A stretch of 64,000 nt of DNA, from contig JBNKKH010000017.1 in assembly GCA_050291725.1 (NCBI GenBank), forward strand, positions 153,065 to 217,064, written 5' to 3'. This stretch comes from JAAGZL01 sp050291725 (lineage in GTDB: Bacteria; Pseudomonadota; Gammaproteobacteria; Chromatiales; Chromatiaceae). The notes under the pieces were generated by a model. It searched no databases. It was not told the DNA's origin and worked only from the letters and a program-made list of their open reading frames with translations. A program made the translations under genes and the position numbers. The stretch's first letter is position 1, and every line of letters starts with the position of its first letter. Of this stretch, positions 8,605 to 17,671 are shown in pieces.

Positions 8605-10821
8605 CTAGATTCTACGTTTAACTTCCAGGACATCTGGCAGCTGGGCAATCTTTCCCAAAACCATACTTAGATGCTTCATGTCGCTGATTTCTATAGTAAA
8701 TCTCATGGATGCCTGATCTGTGCGTCGGTCAGACCTGGTATTTACCCCGGTGAGATCAATCCCTTCACTAGTCAGAATTGATGAAATATCACGCAGTAGA
8801 CCCTTGCGGTCATTGGCTAAAACCTGAATATCTACCTGATAGGATGAGTCTTCATAATCTTCGCTCCAACTAACCTGCGCCAACCTATCATGCATGGATG
8901 GACTCATCTTTCTGATAATGGAGCAGTCACTCCTATGCACCGTTACCCCGTGCCCCCGGGTGATAAAGCCGATAATAGGATCGTACGGCACCGGTTTGCA
9001 GCAGTGGGCAATATGGGTCATAAGATTATCTACCCCTTCCACCACAACTTCGCTGCCTGCTTTCTTTTTGACCTCTTGATGGCGCCGCCGGGGATGAAAC
9101 AGATCAGAATCATTTACCGGTATCTGACGGCTTCTCATTCCCAGAGCCAGATTGACCGGGGACAGGTCACCCCTGCCGATAGCAGCGTATAGATCATCTG
9201 CCTTGGTGAAATTGTGCCGCTTGGCCTCTTGTTGCAAATCTGGGCTGGCAACACCAAGACGGGACAACTCACGCTCCAGACTACTTAGACCAATAAGCAC
9301 ATGCTCGTTGTAGTTCTGATGCTTAAACCACTGCCTAACCTTGGAGCGGGCGGTGGATGTCTTGAGATATCCCATGCCGGGATTGAGCCAATCCCTGCTG
9401 GGTTTGGCCTCTTTGGCAGTTAAAATCTCCACTGTCTGAGCATTCTGCAGCGGCTGGGTAAGCTGCACAATCCGCCCATCCACCTTGGCACCACGACAGC
9501 TGTGACCCACCTCGGTGTGTATATGGTAGGCAAAATCCAATGCCGTGGAACCCTTGGGCAACTCAATCACATTACCCTTGGGTGTAAACACATACACCTG
9601 ATCAGCCTCAAGGTCGGCCTTAGCAGTCTCTGAAAGATCTTGTTGACCATTCTCCTCCGATCCCTGCGACTTCAGCCAGGTACGCATAAGAGCGATACGA
9701 CGCTCGAATTCAGCATCCTGTTTCCCGCTCTCTTTGTAGCGCCAGTGAGCTGCCACTCCCAGCTCTGCATGTTCATGCATATCTCTGCTGCGAATCTGCA
9801 CCTCCATTACCTTACCTGCTGGTCCAATTACCGCGGTGTGGATGGAGCGATATAGATTGGCCTTCGGAGTAGCAATATAGTCATCAAATTCACCGGGGAT
9901 ATGGCGCCAAAGACCATGCACCACACCCAGAGCGGTGTAACAATCAGCCTCATTTTCCACCAATACCCGCATAGCGCGCAGATCAAAAATCTGGTCGATA
10001 CCCACCGACTTACGCTGCATCTTCTTCCATATGCTGTAGATATGCTTGGGACGCCCGGTAATATCTGCCTTCAGCCCGATGGCCTCGAACTTCTTCTGTA
10101 ACAGTTCAATAACATCTGCTACAAATTTTTCACGCTCGGTACGCCTACCATCCAGTTGACCAGCAATATCTTTATAGGTATCCGGCTCCATAAAGCGTAG
10201 ACAGAGATCCTCTAGTTCCCACTTAATCTGCCAGATGCCCAGTCTATTAGCCAAGGGGGCGTAGATATCGTAGGTCTCCCTCGCCTCCCAATATCTCTGC
10301 TCCTCCGGCAGATATTTCAGACCTCGCATCATGTTCAGGCGTTCTGCCAACACTATAAGTACAACTCGGATATCTTCTGCCAGAGCCAGCAACATACGAC
10401 GCAAATTCTCAGCATGGCGCTCTTCATCCCTGCGGCTGGCTCCAACTGATGACTCAGCGACCAATCCAATCCGATCCAGATCTTTTACCAGACCTACAAT
10501 CTCTTCACCAAACCTGCTTGCGATCACTATAGGATCATACTCAATCCCAAACAGGCCATAGTGCAGAATAGTAGCGGCCAAACTCTCTCCATCCATGGAG
10601 AGATCATTCAGAATATCGGAAATAGCCAAGGCCCGATGCAGATGTTCCGAAAACCCTTCCTGGCCAGCCTCTTGCTGCATATCTGCCACAAACAGACAGG
10701 CATCTTCCAGCGGCAGCAGATCCTCTTCACTTCTGCCATCAGCAACACCCTGCAACCACGACTCTACGTCTGTCTGGCAGAAATCGCGATTGCCACTGCT
10801 TTTGGAATTGACCGTTACCAT
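8605..10821 (-). CDS. relA: GTP pyrophosphokinase RelA
   Basis: Ribosome-associated (p)ppGpp synthetase of the stringent response. The N-terminal hydrolase-like domain lacks the catalytic HD pair (LHYGLFGIEYDP where active enzymes have HDxxED), the mark of synthetase-only RelA. The synthetase motif is intact (FDDYIATPKANLYRSIHT), then a TGS domain (VYVFTPKGNVIELPKG), a Cys-containing zinc-finger/RIS region (HIAHCCKPVPYDPI) and a C-terminal ACT domain. I use ATG 10821 (MVTVNSK, matching other RelA starts). An in-frame GTG at 10833 is possible but coincides with the edge of a strong hairpin. No clear Shine-Dalgarno is seen for either. Confidence 0.95.
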   Translation of the reverse strand: MVTVNSKSSGNRDFCQTDVESWLQGVADGRSEEDLLPLEDACLFVADMQQEAGQEGFSEHLHRALAISDILNDLSMDGESLAATILHYGLFGIEYDPIVIASRFGEEIVGLVKDLDRIGLVAESSVGASRRDEERHAENLRRMLLALAEDIRVVLIVLAERLNMMRGLKYLPEEQRYWEARETYDIYAPLANRLGIWQIKWELEDLCLRFMEPDTYKDIAGQLDGRRTEREKFVADVIELLQKKFEAIGLKADITGRPKHIYSIWKKMQRKSVGIDQIFDLRAMRVLVENEADCYTALGVVHGLWRHIPGEFDDYIATPKANLYRSIHTAVIGPAGKVMEVQIRSRDMHEHAELGVAAHWRYKESGKQDAEFERRIALMRTWLKSQGSEENGQQDLSETAKADLEADQVYVFTPKGNVIELPKGSTALDFAYHIHTEVGHSCRGAKVDGRIVQLTQPLQNAQTVEILTAKEAKPSRDWLNPGMGYLKTSTARSKVRQWFKHQNYNEHVLIGLSSLERELSRLGVASPDLQQEAKRHNFTKADDLYAAIGRGDLSPVNLALGMRSRQIPVNDSDLFHPRRRHQEVKKKAGSEVVVEGVDNLMTHIAHCCKPVPYDPIIGFITRGHGVTVHRSDCSIIRKMSPSMHDRLAQVSWSEDYEDSSYQVDIQVLANDRKGLLRDISSILTSEGIDLTGVNTRSDRRTDQASMRFTIEISDMKHLSMVLGKIAQLPDVLEVKRRI

Positions 10822-10832
10822 TCTATTTTTCA

Positions 10833-10858
10833 CGTTTGGATCATCACTGATCCAAACG
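10833..10858 (-). terminator. Perfect 10-bp hairpin between htpG and relA
   Basis: cgtttggatc (10833-10842) and gatccaaacg (10849-10858) form a perfect stem with a 6-nt loop, 8 nt beyond the htpG stop and 11 nt before the relA ATG at 10821. No U-run follows on the minus strand (it reads tgaaaaatag). It may be an attenuating or mRNA-stabilising structure, or may limit relA translation, rather than a simple terminator. Confidence 0.55.
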
Positions 10859-10866
10859 AACCTTAG

Positions 10867-12759
10867 TTAACTAAGCATTAGTTTGTTTAGACGATGTACA
10901 AATCCTGCTGGATCCTCCAACTGCCCCCCCTCCGCCAGCAAAGCCTGGTCGAACAGGATCTGGGAGAGATCGGCGAAGATATCTTCGTCCGGCTCCTGGT
11001 CCATACGTTTCAGGAGCGAATGTTCAGGATTGATCTCCATAATCGGCTGAGTCTTCGGCGCGTTCTGCCCCAACTGCTCCATTACCCGCTGCAGGTTGGC
11101 ACTCATGTCATAATCACCCACCACCAGACAAGCGGGGGATTCGGTGAGTCGATTACTCACCCGCACCTCTTTCACACCCTCGCCCAAGACGTTCTGAATA
11201 CGCTCCAGCAGACCCTTGTGCTCCTCGGCGGCTTTCTCTAACTCCTCCTTAGCCTCTTTATCGTCCATATCACCCAGGTCCAGCTGCCCCTTGGCCACAG
11301 ACTGAATATGCTTACCCTGATAGTCGTTGAGATGGGTTACTAGCCATTCGTCCACTCGGTCGGTAAGCAGCAGCACCTCTACATCTTTCTTCTTGAACAC
11401 CTCCAGATGGGGGCTGTGGTTGGCAGCAGCATGAGTGTCAGCAGTTATATAGTAGATCTTCTCCTGCTTCTCCTGCATGCGCTCAATATAATCGTCCAGA
11501 GAAACGGTCTGCTCCTTTCCTTCTGACTTGGTGGTAGCAAAACGCAGCAGCCCGGCGATCTTCTCCTTGTTACCATGGTCCTCGGCAGGACCTTCTTTCA
11601 GCACATTACCAAACTCTTTCCAGAATTTCTGGTATTTTTCGCTATCATCCTTGGCCATTTTCTCCAGCAGACCCAGCACCCGCTTGGTGTTGGCGCTGCG
11701 AATAGAGTCAATTTTCTTGTCGTGCTGCAGTATCTCACGGGATACGTTTAGTGGCAGATCATCGGAATCCACCACACCCTTCACAAAACGCAGGTAGTGC
11801 GGCATCAGTTTGTCCGCTTCGTCCATGATGAACACCCGGCGCACATAGAGCTTCACTCCATGCTTCTGCTCACGGTCCCAGAGATCAAAAGGCGCACGAC
11901 CTGGAATATAGAGCAGTGAGCTGTACTCATTGGCTCCTTCCACCCGATTGTGCACATGGGCCAGCGGATCTTCAAAGTCATGGCCGATGTGCTTATAGAA
12001 TTCGTTGTACTCCTCTGCAGAGACCTCGGACTTGTTGCGCATCCACAGAGCGGTACCCTTGTTGACCTGCTCCCACTCCGGCTCTTTTTTCTCTGCATCC
12101 TCACCATAGAGCTCTTCCAGCATCTCAATGGGAATGGAGACGTGATCGGAGAACTTGCTGATAATGGAGCGCAGACGGAACGCCTCTAGGAACTCATCCT
12201 CACCCTCGCGCAGATGCAAAGTAATATCGGTGCCGCGCCCTATCTTCTCTAATGTCTCAATGGTGTAGTCACCCTCGCCACTGGATTCCCAGCGCACGCC
12301 GTGCTCCGCACCTAGACCGGCACGCCGGGTCACCATAGTAACTTTGTCGGCTACGATAAAGGCAGAGTAGAAACCGACACCGAACTGACCAATGAGCTGA
12401 CTGTCTTCAGCCTGTTCGCCACTCATGGACTCCAGAAAGCGGCGGGTGCCTGAGGTGGCTATGGAACCTATGATATCGGTAACCTCTTGACGATTCATGC
12501 CTATGCCGTTGTCAGAGATAGTGATGGTGCGGCGCTCCTTGTCCAGGGAGACCCGAATACGCAGATTCGGCTCCTCTTCATAAAGGGCGTCGTCGGAGAG
12601 TGCCTCAAAACGCAGCTTCTCCGCTGCATCCGATGCGTTGGATACAAGCTCTCGCAGGAAAATCTCTTTATTGCTGTAGAGAGAACGGATCACTAGGTTC
12701 AGTACCTGGCTAACCTCAGCCTGAAACTCCAGTGTCTCCTTGTGTGCATCAACGGTCAT
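10867..12759 (-). CDS. htpG: Molecular chaperone HtpG (Hsp90)
   Basis: Bacterial Hsp90, an ATP-dependent homodimeric chaperone. The GHKL ATPase domain shows NASDAAEKLRFEAL, DNGIGM and GQFGVGFYSAF. The middle domain has NVSREILQ with the catalytic Arg region, and the C-terminal dimerisation domain ends at LNKLMLS. Length 630 aa, as usual. It is transcribed from a heat-shock type promoter at 12872-12899 (see that entry). Downstream lies the hairpin and relA. Confidence 0.98.
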   Translation of the reverse strand: MTVDAHKETLEFQAEVSQVLNLVIRSLYSNKEIFLRELVSNASDAAEKLRFEALSDDALYEEEPNLRIRVSLDKERRTITISDNGIGMNRQEVTDIIGSIATSGTRRFLESMSGEQAEDSQLIGQFGVGFYSAFIVADKVTMVTRRAGLGAEHGVRWESSGEGDYTIETLEKIGRGTDITLHLREGEDEFLEAFRLRSIISKFSDHVSIPIEMLEELYGEDAEKKEPEWEQVNKGTALWMRNKSEVSAEEYNEFYKHIGHDFEDPLAHVHNRVEGANEYSSLLYIPGRAPFDLWDREQKHGVKLYVRRVFIMDEADKLMPHYLRFVKGVVDSDDLPLNVSREILQHDKKIDSIRSANTKRVLGLLEKMAKDDSEKYQKFWKEFGNVLKEGPAEDHGNKEKIAGLLRFATTKSEGKEQTVSLDDYIERMQEKQEKIYYITADTHAAANHSPHLEVFKKKDVEVLLLTDRVDEWLVTHLNDYQGKHIQSVAKGQLDLGDMDDKEAKEELEKAAEEHKGLLERIQNVLGEGVKEVRVSNRLTESPACLVVGDYDMSANLQRVMEQLGQNAPKTQPIMEINPEHSLLKRMDQEPDEDIFADLSQILFDQALLAEGGQLEDPAGFVHRLNKLMLS

Positions 12760-12871
12760 GTCTTACTTAGCCTCCAAAATACTTTCTAATTCAGATTGTT
12801 ATGTAACTTGCAACGGTTATTCATTGCTGCAGGCAGCTCCACTGGCCACCTCAGCCCGTTTAAAGATGGTA

Positions 12872-12899
12872 ACATGCGGCCCATCCTGATATTTTCAAG
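12872..12899 (-). promoter_or_regulatory. Sigma-32 heat-shock promoter of htpG
   Basis: On the minus strand, CTTGAAA (12899-12893) and CCGCATGT (12879-12872) are separated by 13 nt. The known sigma-32 consensus is CTTGAAA, 11-16 nt, CCCCATNT: the -35 is perfect and the -10 differs at one base. It lies about 113 nt upstream of the htpG start, and htpG is a classic sigma-32 target. Assigned by eye. Confidence 0.75.
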
Positions 12900-12905
12900 G
12901 GTAAA

Positions 12906-12934
12906 TTGTCTACACAGGCATGAAAAATTATACT
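12906..12934 (+). promoter_or_regulatory. Sigma-70 promoter of pgm
   Basis: TTGTCT (12906-12911), a 17-nt spacer, and TATACT (12929-12934): one mismatch in the -10 and two in the -35 from TTGACA/TATAAT. It lies about 50 nt upstream of the pgm ATG and only 7 bp from the divergent htpG heat-shock -35, so the two promoters are back to back. Confidence 0.6.
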
Positions 12935-12984
12935 CTGCCAAATCAGTTAGCCAACAGGCATCCAACTAGACAGGTAATCTCATA

Positions 12985-14619
12985 ATGGAAATAAAAAGCA
13001 TAAGGACTCAGCCTTTCCAAGATCAGCGCCCCGGCACCTCCGGACTACGCAAAAAAGTTACCCAATTTCAGCGGGAGCACTATCTGGAGAACTTCGTCCA
13101 ATCCATATTTGATACCCAGGGTGATCTCAAGGGCGCATCCATGGTGTTAGGGGGTGATGGACGCTACTACAACCGAGAGGCTATTCAGATCATTCTCAGA
13201 ATGGCAGCAGCCAACGGCGTTGCTGAAGTGATTGTGGGCCAAAGCGGACTACTCTCTACGCCTGCTGCTTCTTGTGTAATCAGAAAATATGAAACCAAGG
13301 GCGGAATCATACTCTCTGCCAGCCACAACCCGGGCGGACCAAATGCTGACTTTGGCATCAAATTCAATGTACCTAATGGTGGGCCAGCTCCTGAGGGAGT
13401 AACTGATGCGATCTACCAACGCACCAAGGAGATTGAGCAATATCTGATCACCGACACAGCAGACATAGATCTAGATACTATCGGCAGCATAAACATAGGT
13501 AACACAACAATCAGGATTATCGATCCAGTAGATGACTACGCTGAGTTGATGCAGAAGCTGTTTGACTTCAATGCCATTCACCAGATGTTCAACACCGGCA
13601 CCTTTGAGATGCGCTTCGATGCCATGCATGCCATTACCGGCCCTTACGCCACCCGCATCCTGGAAGATACGCTTGGCGCCAGCCCCGGAACAGTCATAAA
13701 TGGAACCCCGCTAGAAGATTTTGGTGGTGGCCACCCTGACCCTAACCTAGTACATGCCCATGAGATAGTGGAGCTTACCAACGGCTTTGAACCGGTAGAC
13801 TTTGCTGCGGCATCTGATGGCGATGGCGATCGCAACATGATTCTAGGCAAAGCGTTTTTTGTCACCCCAAGCGATAGCCTGGCCATATTGGCAGCCAACG
13901 CCCACCTGCTGCCAGGTTACCCAATGGGCATAAGCGGCATTGCCCGCTCCATGCCAACTAGTCAGGCAGCGGATAGAGTGGCAGAGGCTATGGGTATTGA
14001 TTGTTACGAAACACCCACCGGCTGGAAGTTCTTCGGCAACCTGTTGGATGCCGGAAAAATAACCATATGCGGCGAAGAGAGCTTCGGTACAGGATCTAAC
14101 CATGTGCGGGAAAAAGATGGACTCTGGGCAGTACTGTTCTGGCTAAACCTGCTGGCAGTTAAAAAACAATCCGTACGCAAAATTGTACAGGACCACTGGC
14201 ACAGATTTGGTCGTAACTACTACAGCAGATACGACTATGAAGGAATAGATAAAGAGTCAGCAGAAGGGTTGATACAACACATCCAGGATCTTCTTCCCTC
14301 TCTACCAGGGAGAGAGTACGGACCTTACAGAGTAGAGTTTGCAGACAACTTCAGCTACACCGACCCGGTAGATAACAGCCTGTCTGAGAACCAAGGAATA
14401 CGCATAGGCTTCAGCAACGGTGCCAGAATCGTCTTCCGCCTATCTGGAACCGGCACCGAAGGTGCTACTTTACGAATATATCTTGAGAGATATGAGCCAG
14501 ATCCTGCAAAACAGCAACAACAAACCGCTGACGCCATTTCCACCCTGGAGGCTATTGCAAAAGAGATGGCACAAATCGAACAACGCACCGGCAGAAACAA
14601 GCCGAGTGTAATCACTTAA
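12985..14619 (+). CDS. pgm: Phosphoglucomutase, alpha-D-glucose-phosphate specific
   Basis: Interconverts glucose-1-phosphate and glucose-6-phosphate for glycogen, UDP-glucose and polysaccharide synthesis. The phospho-Ser loop SASHNPGG has the catalytic Ser113. The metal loop is DGDGDRN, the sugar-binding loop is CGEESFGTGSN, and the C-terminal phosphate loop is FRLSGTGTEGA. The 544 aa and overall pattern match the eukaryote-like Pgm group rather than the PMM/PGM group. Alone on the plus strand between divergent htpG and a convergent beta-propeller gene, with its own promoter and a 9-bp terminator-like hairpin after it. Confidence 0.95.
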   Translation: MEIKSIRTQPFQDQRPGTSGLRKKVTQFQREHYLENFVQSIFDTQGDLKGASMVLGGDGRYYNREAIQIILRMAAANGVAEVIVGQSGLLSTPAASCVIRKYETKGGIILSASHNPGGPNADFGIKFNVPNGGPAPEGVTDAIYQRTKEIEQYLITDTADIDLDTIGSINIGNTTIRIIDPVDDYAELMQKLFDFNAIHQMFNTGTFEMRFDAMHAITGPYATRILEDTLGASPGTVINGTPLEDFGGGHPDPNLVHAHEIVELTNGFEPVDFAAASDGDGDRNMILGKAFFVTPSDSLAILAANAHLLPGYPMGISGIARSMPTSQAADRVAEAMGIDCYETPTGWKFFGNLLDAGKITICGEESFGTGSNHVREKDGLWAVLFWLNLLAVKKQSVRKIVQDHWHRFGRNYYSRYDYEGIDKESAEGLIQHIQDLLPSLPGREYGPYRVEFADNFSYTDPVDNSLSENQGIRIGFSNGARIVFRLSGTGTEGATLRIYLERYEPDPAKQQQQTADAISTLEAIAKEMAQIEQRTGRNKPSVIT

Positions 14620-14628
14620 CAGACAAAA

Positions 14629-14652
14629 GGGACGCCCACAATCGGGCGTCCC
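14629..14652. terminator. Hairpin between convergent pgm and beta-propeller gene
   Basis: gggacgccc (14629-14637) and gggcgtccc (14644-14652) form a perfect 9-bp GC-rich stem with a 6-nt loop (acaatc), 10 nt past the pgm stop. There is no T-run on the plus strand; on the minus strand it is followed by ttttgtc. It could serve both convergent genes. Confidence 0.6.
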
Positions 14653-14671
14653 AATCCGCAACACCACTCAA

Positions 14672-16177
14672 CTAGTTACACTGTTTACGGCGACGAGAAA
14701 GAAGCAAGCCAACCAAACCAGACCCCATCAGCCAAATGGTGGCAGGTAGCGGAACCGCCTGGATATCAAGCTTATACAGAGTAGTGGTAAGACTACCTTC
14801 GTTGGCAACGGCTAGCCAAAAATCCCCGATCTCATCCATAAAGGCCAGCAATCCCTCTGGCTCTAAATCACCAATATTCAGGAGCCAATCTAGAAAATAT
14901 GGATTGTTGGGATCTGTTATATCCCAGGCCATGGTAGCGTGTGCACGTTCAAGGCCAATAAAGGCAAGGGTGTGAACGCCAATATCCAGCAGGAACACCC
15001 CTTCAGGCTCTGGGCCTTTATTATCACTACGGTTATCTGGCCACAGCCCTGGATGATCGCTGGCTAATAGCTGTTCAATAGCATCACCACTGTCCCATAC
15101 CAGATCGCCGCTCTCATCCCAGATAGAGAAAGAGCGAGCGCCATAGCTATGCAACACATCAATATCTCCATCTCCGTCAGTATCGCCATCAATGGTTGAT
15201 ATTTCCAAACGATCCAAACCTGTTATATCCACTGAGGGATCAATGTTTGCATCTTTAACACGCTCATCTTCATTGCGAGCGTCGCCCTCATTAGCGGTAA
15301 CTAGATAGGTATTACCATCTTTGGCTTCATAGGCATCAATACTATCCGGCATGTACATGCCTTGCACATTTTCAGTAGTAATATTTGCCCCATCCTTATC
15401 TGTGGCATCCAGACCATTGCCTGCGATGCTGTGATCTTTGGTGCCAAGAGATACCACATCTATAACCTTATTAGTGTTTAGATTAACTATGGCTAGGGAG
15501 TTGTTCTCTTGTAGAGTCACATATGCCATGTCACCTGATACAGCAATGTACTCTGGTTCCAGATCGGTAGCAGCATCAACCCCTGGAAAAATGCGCACCC
15601 CCTGGCGGCGCAGATAATTTTCCTGTCCGTTATAGTCAGTAAAGCCTGCAGTATCAACACTATATCCGTTGCCGGGATCAATGATAGAGATGGAGCCTTC
15701 AGGATCAACACCGCCATCAGCCTCCCCTTCGTTTGCCACCAGCAATCGTCCATCGCTAGTAAACTTCACCATATCTGGGTTGGCACCAACGGTGACTTGG
15801 CTTAGCTCTGCTCCAGTAGCGGTATTATAAAAAACAACCTTACCTGGATCGGTTATGGTCGACGCTGATATTGCTACTGCCGCAATACCATTTTTTATAG
15901 CAACAGAGTTAACTGACCCATAAGAGCTGGTATCAATACCTGAAACAAGGCTACCGCTGCTGCTGAGTATATCTATGCCGTTTGAACCCGTAACCCAGAA
16001 ATTACCACTGCTGCTATCGCGAGCCACAATTTCTGAACCACCGCTGTACGTACCTGCCATACCATGCTGAAAGGACCACTCAACAGTTGATGACAACGAA
16101 AGCGTACCACTCATACCAGCTATGGGTAGTGACAAAATAGTCAGGGCAGACAGACCAACAAGTAGTTTATTCTTCAT
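14672..16177 (-). CDS. Choice-of-anchor I type beta-propeller protein with PEP-CTERM-like sorting tail
   Basis: A 501-aa exported protein. The signal peptide (MKNKLLVGLSALTILSLP, then IAGMSG) is followed by a propeller/phytase-like domain with motifs NPDMVKFTSDGRLLVANEGE, PEYIAVSGDMAYVTLQENN and TVGANPD, typical of the family called choice-of-anchor I or alkaline-phosphatase-like surface proteins. Asp-rich loops (DGDTDGDGDID) look like calcium sites. The C-terminus is VPLPATIWLMGSGLVGL plus an Arg-rich end, a VPLPA-type PEP-CTERM anchor removed by an exosortase. Enzymatic activity is not established for this group. Monocistronic; divergent from the rhodanese gene at 16421. Confidence 0.85.
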   Translation of the reverse strand: MKNKLLVGLSALTILSLPIAGMSGTLSLSSTVEWSFQHGMAGTYSGGSEIVARDSSSGNFWVTGSNGIDILSSSGSLVSGIDTSSYGSVNSVAIKNGIAAVAISASTITDPGKVVFYNTATGAELSQVTVGANPDMVKFTSDGRLLVANEGEADGGVDPEGSISIIDPGNGYSVDTAGFTDYNGQENYLRRQGVRIFPGVDAATDLEPEYIAVSGDMAYVTLQENNSLAIVNLNTNKVIDVVSLGTKDHSIAGNGLDATDKDGANITTENVQGMYMPDSIDAYEAKDGNTYLVTANEGDARNEDERVKDANIDPSVDITGLDRLEISTIDGDTDGDGDIDVLHSYGARSFSIWDESGDLVWDSGDAIEQLLASDHPGLWPDNRSDNKGPEPEGVFLLDIGVHTLAFIGLERAHATMAWDITDPNNPYFLDWLLNIGDLEPEGLLAFMDEIGDFWLAVANEGSLTTTLYKLDIQAVPLPATIWLMGSGLVGLLLSRRRKQCN

Positions 16178-16420
16178 CGTTCACCTCATTAATTCAGGGA
16201 TGGAGCTGATTGGTATATGAACGCAAATGATTGTACCTGCCACGTTTTACAATTTTCTTACCGTAATTGTACTTTTGGGCAACACAACAGATAGTCCACA
16301 TATTGGTGACTAGATTGTCTGCACCTCTGCTGACATCACACTAATCTCTAAGGATTATTTTGCCTTTTACCTATTGTTGGATTTAAGATGCCTATGCAAG
16401 CCACTAACTAGAGGATTCAC

Positions 16421-17611
16421 ATGGAAAAAACAAACTCACTTCGTCCTTTCTGTTTAACTGCCATTCTCCTGCTATTTTCTTTTAATGCAGTCGCCGAGCA
16501 GACAGCTACCGCTGTAGCAGAGAAGGCGGTACCTGCTGTTGTAGAGAAAGCTGTTAATGCAGCCGCTGCTACAGTCGCAGACAAAGCAGCTACACCCAGC
16601 AAAACCCCAGCCTGGTTTTATCACAACATAATTGATGATATAAAAAATGCACCTGAAGCTGCCGTGATTATCGACAGCCGCCCCGGTGACAGAAAATATA
16701 TAAAGGGGCATATACCTGGAGCCTTGAGTATTCCACTGTCTGATTTCGACAAGCTCACAGACAAACTACCAAAAGACAAATCTACCCCGCTGGTGTTTTA
16801 CTGTGGCGGACTAAAATGTAAATTGAGCCACAAATCTGCAGCTAAGGCAGAGGCACTTGGCTATAAAAACATTCAGGTATACGCCAACGGTTATCCACAC
16901 TGGAAGAAACAGGGTAACGTGGGCGCAGTTACTGTGGAGTACATAAAGAAGATTGTTGGCGACAAATCAAAGGTTGTACTGATCGACTCACGACCGAAGA
17001 AGAGAAAATACGACAAGGGCCATATCCCAGGCGCCCTCAGTATTCCTGATAAGGAGTTTGAGCAAAAACTAGCCATGCTACCGGAAGATAAGAGCACACC
17101 GCTCATTTTCTACTGTGGTGGACTCAAGTGTAAGCTCAGCATGAAATCTTCCAAGAAGGCCCTGGCTGCCGGATACACCAACGTACGCTATTTTCCTGCC
17201 GGATTCCCCTCCTGGAAAAAAGCTGGCGGCGAGATAGCCAAGGGTGATGACAGCAATAAGGTTGCTATCCAGCCAGGTGGAGAAGATGGAACTATCAGCA
17301 TCGAGTCATTTCTGGAGATTGTAGAAAAGAAACCAGATAGCGTATACATAATCGATGTACGTGATGCTGACGAATTTGCTGCAGGCCATCTTGAGATAGC
17401 CAAGAATATTCCGATTGATACTCTGGGAGACCAAGTAGAGTCTTTGCCATCAGATAAGCCAATCATTTTTATCTGTAGTGCGGGAGCTCGTAGTGGCGAA
17501 GCCTACGATACGGTTTCCATGCTGCGCGAAGAACTAAAAATCTACTTCCTAAATGCCGAGCCAACCTATAACAAAGATGGAACCTACTCCTTCAAACCAG
17601 TTGAAGATTAG
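16421..17611 (+). CDS. Periplasmic three-domain rhodanese
   Basis: A 396-aa exported protein with signal peptide (FCLTAILLLFSFNAVAE), an Ala/Val/Lys-rich spacer (residues 27-62), and three rhodanese domains. Domains 1 and 2 share the loop CGGLKCKLS (catalytic Cys128 and Cys232; a second Cys 5 residues on). Domain 3 has the common loop CSAGARSG (Cys352). Rhodaneses carry sulfane sulfur as a Cys persulfide between thiosulfate, polysulfide and acceptors. Domains 1 and 2 are clearly duplicates (DSRP..RKY.KGHIPGALSIP in both). It faces the YeeE gene across a shared terminator, next to the octaheme cytochrome series, so a role in periplasmic sulfur transfer is likely but inferred. Confidence 0.88.
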   Translation: MEKTNSLRPFCLTAILLLFSFNAVAEQTATAVAEKAVPAVVEKAVNAAAATVADKAATPSKTPAWFYHNIIDDIKNAPEAAVIIDSRPGDRKYIKGHIPGALSIPLSDFDKLTDKLPKDKSTPLVFYCGGLKCKLSHKSAAKAEALGYKNIQVYANGYPHWKKQGNVGAVTVEYIKKIVGDKSKVVLIDSRPKKRKYDKGHIPGALSIPDKEFEQKLAMLPEDKSTPLIFYCGGLKCKLSMKSSKKALAAGYTNVRYFPAGFPSWKKAGGEIAKGDDSNKVAIQPGGEDGTISIESFLEIVEKKPDSVYIIDVRDADEFAAGHLEIAKNIPIDTLGDQVESLPSDKPIIFICSAGARSGEAYDTVSMLREELKIYFLNAEPTYNKDGTYSFKPVED

Positions 17612-17624
17612 AGAAAGCATGAAC

Positions 17625-17655
17625 AAAAAAGGGGGCCAGATGGCCCCCTTTTTTT
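17625..17655. terminator. Bidirectional rho-independent terminator
   Basis: A-run (17625-17630), gggggcc (17631-17637), 4-nt loop, ggccccc (17642-17648), T-run (17649-17655). A strong intrinsic terminator in both directions, 14 nt after the rhodanese stop and 17 nt after the convergent YeeE stop. Confidence 0.92.
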
Positions 17656-17671
17656 ACATCTTAAAACTGCT

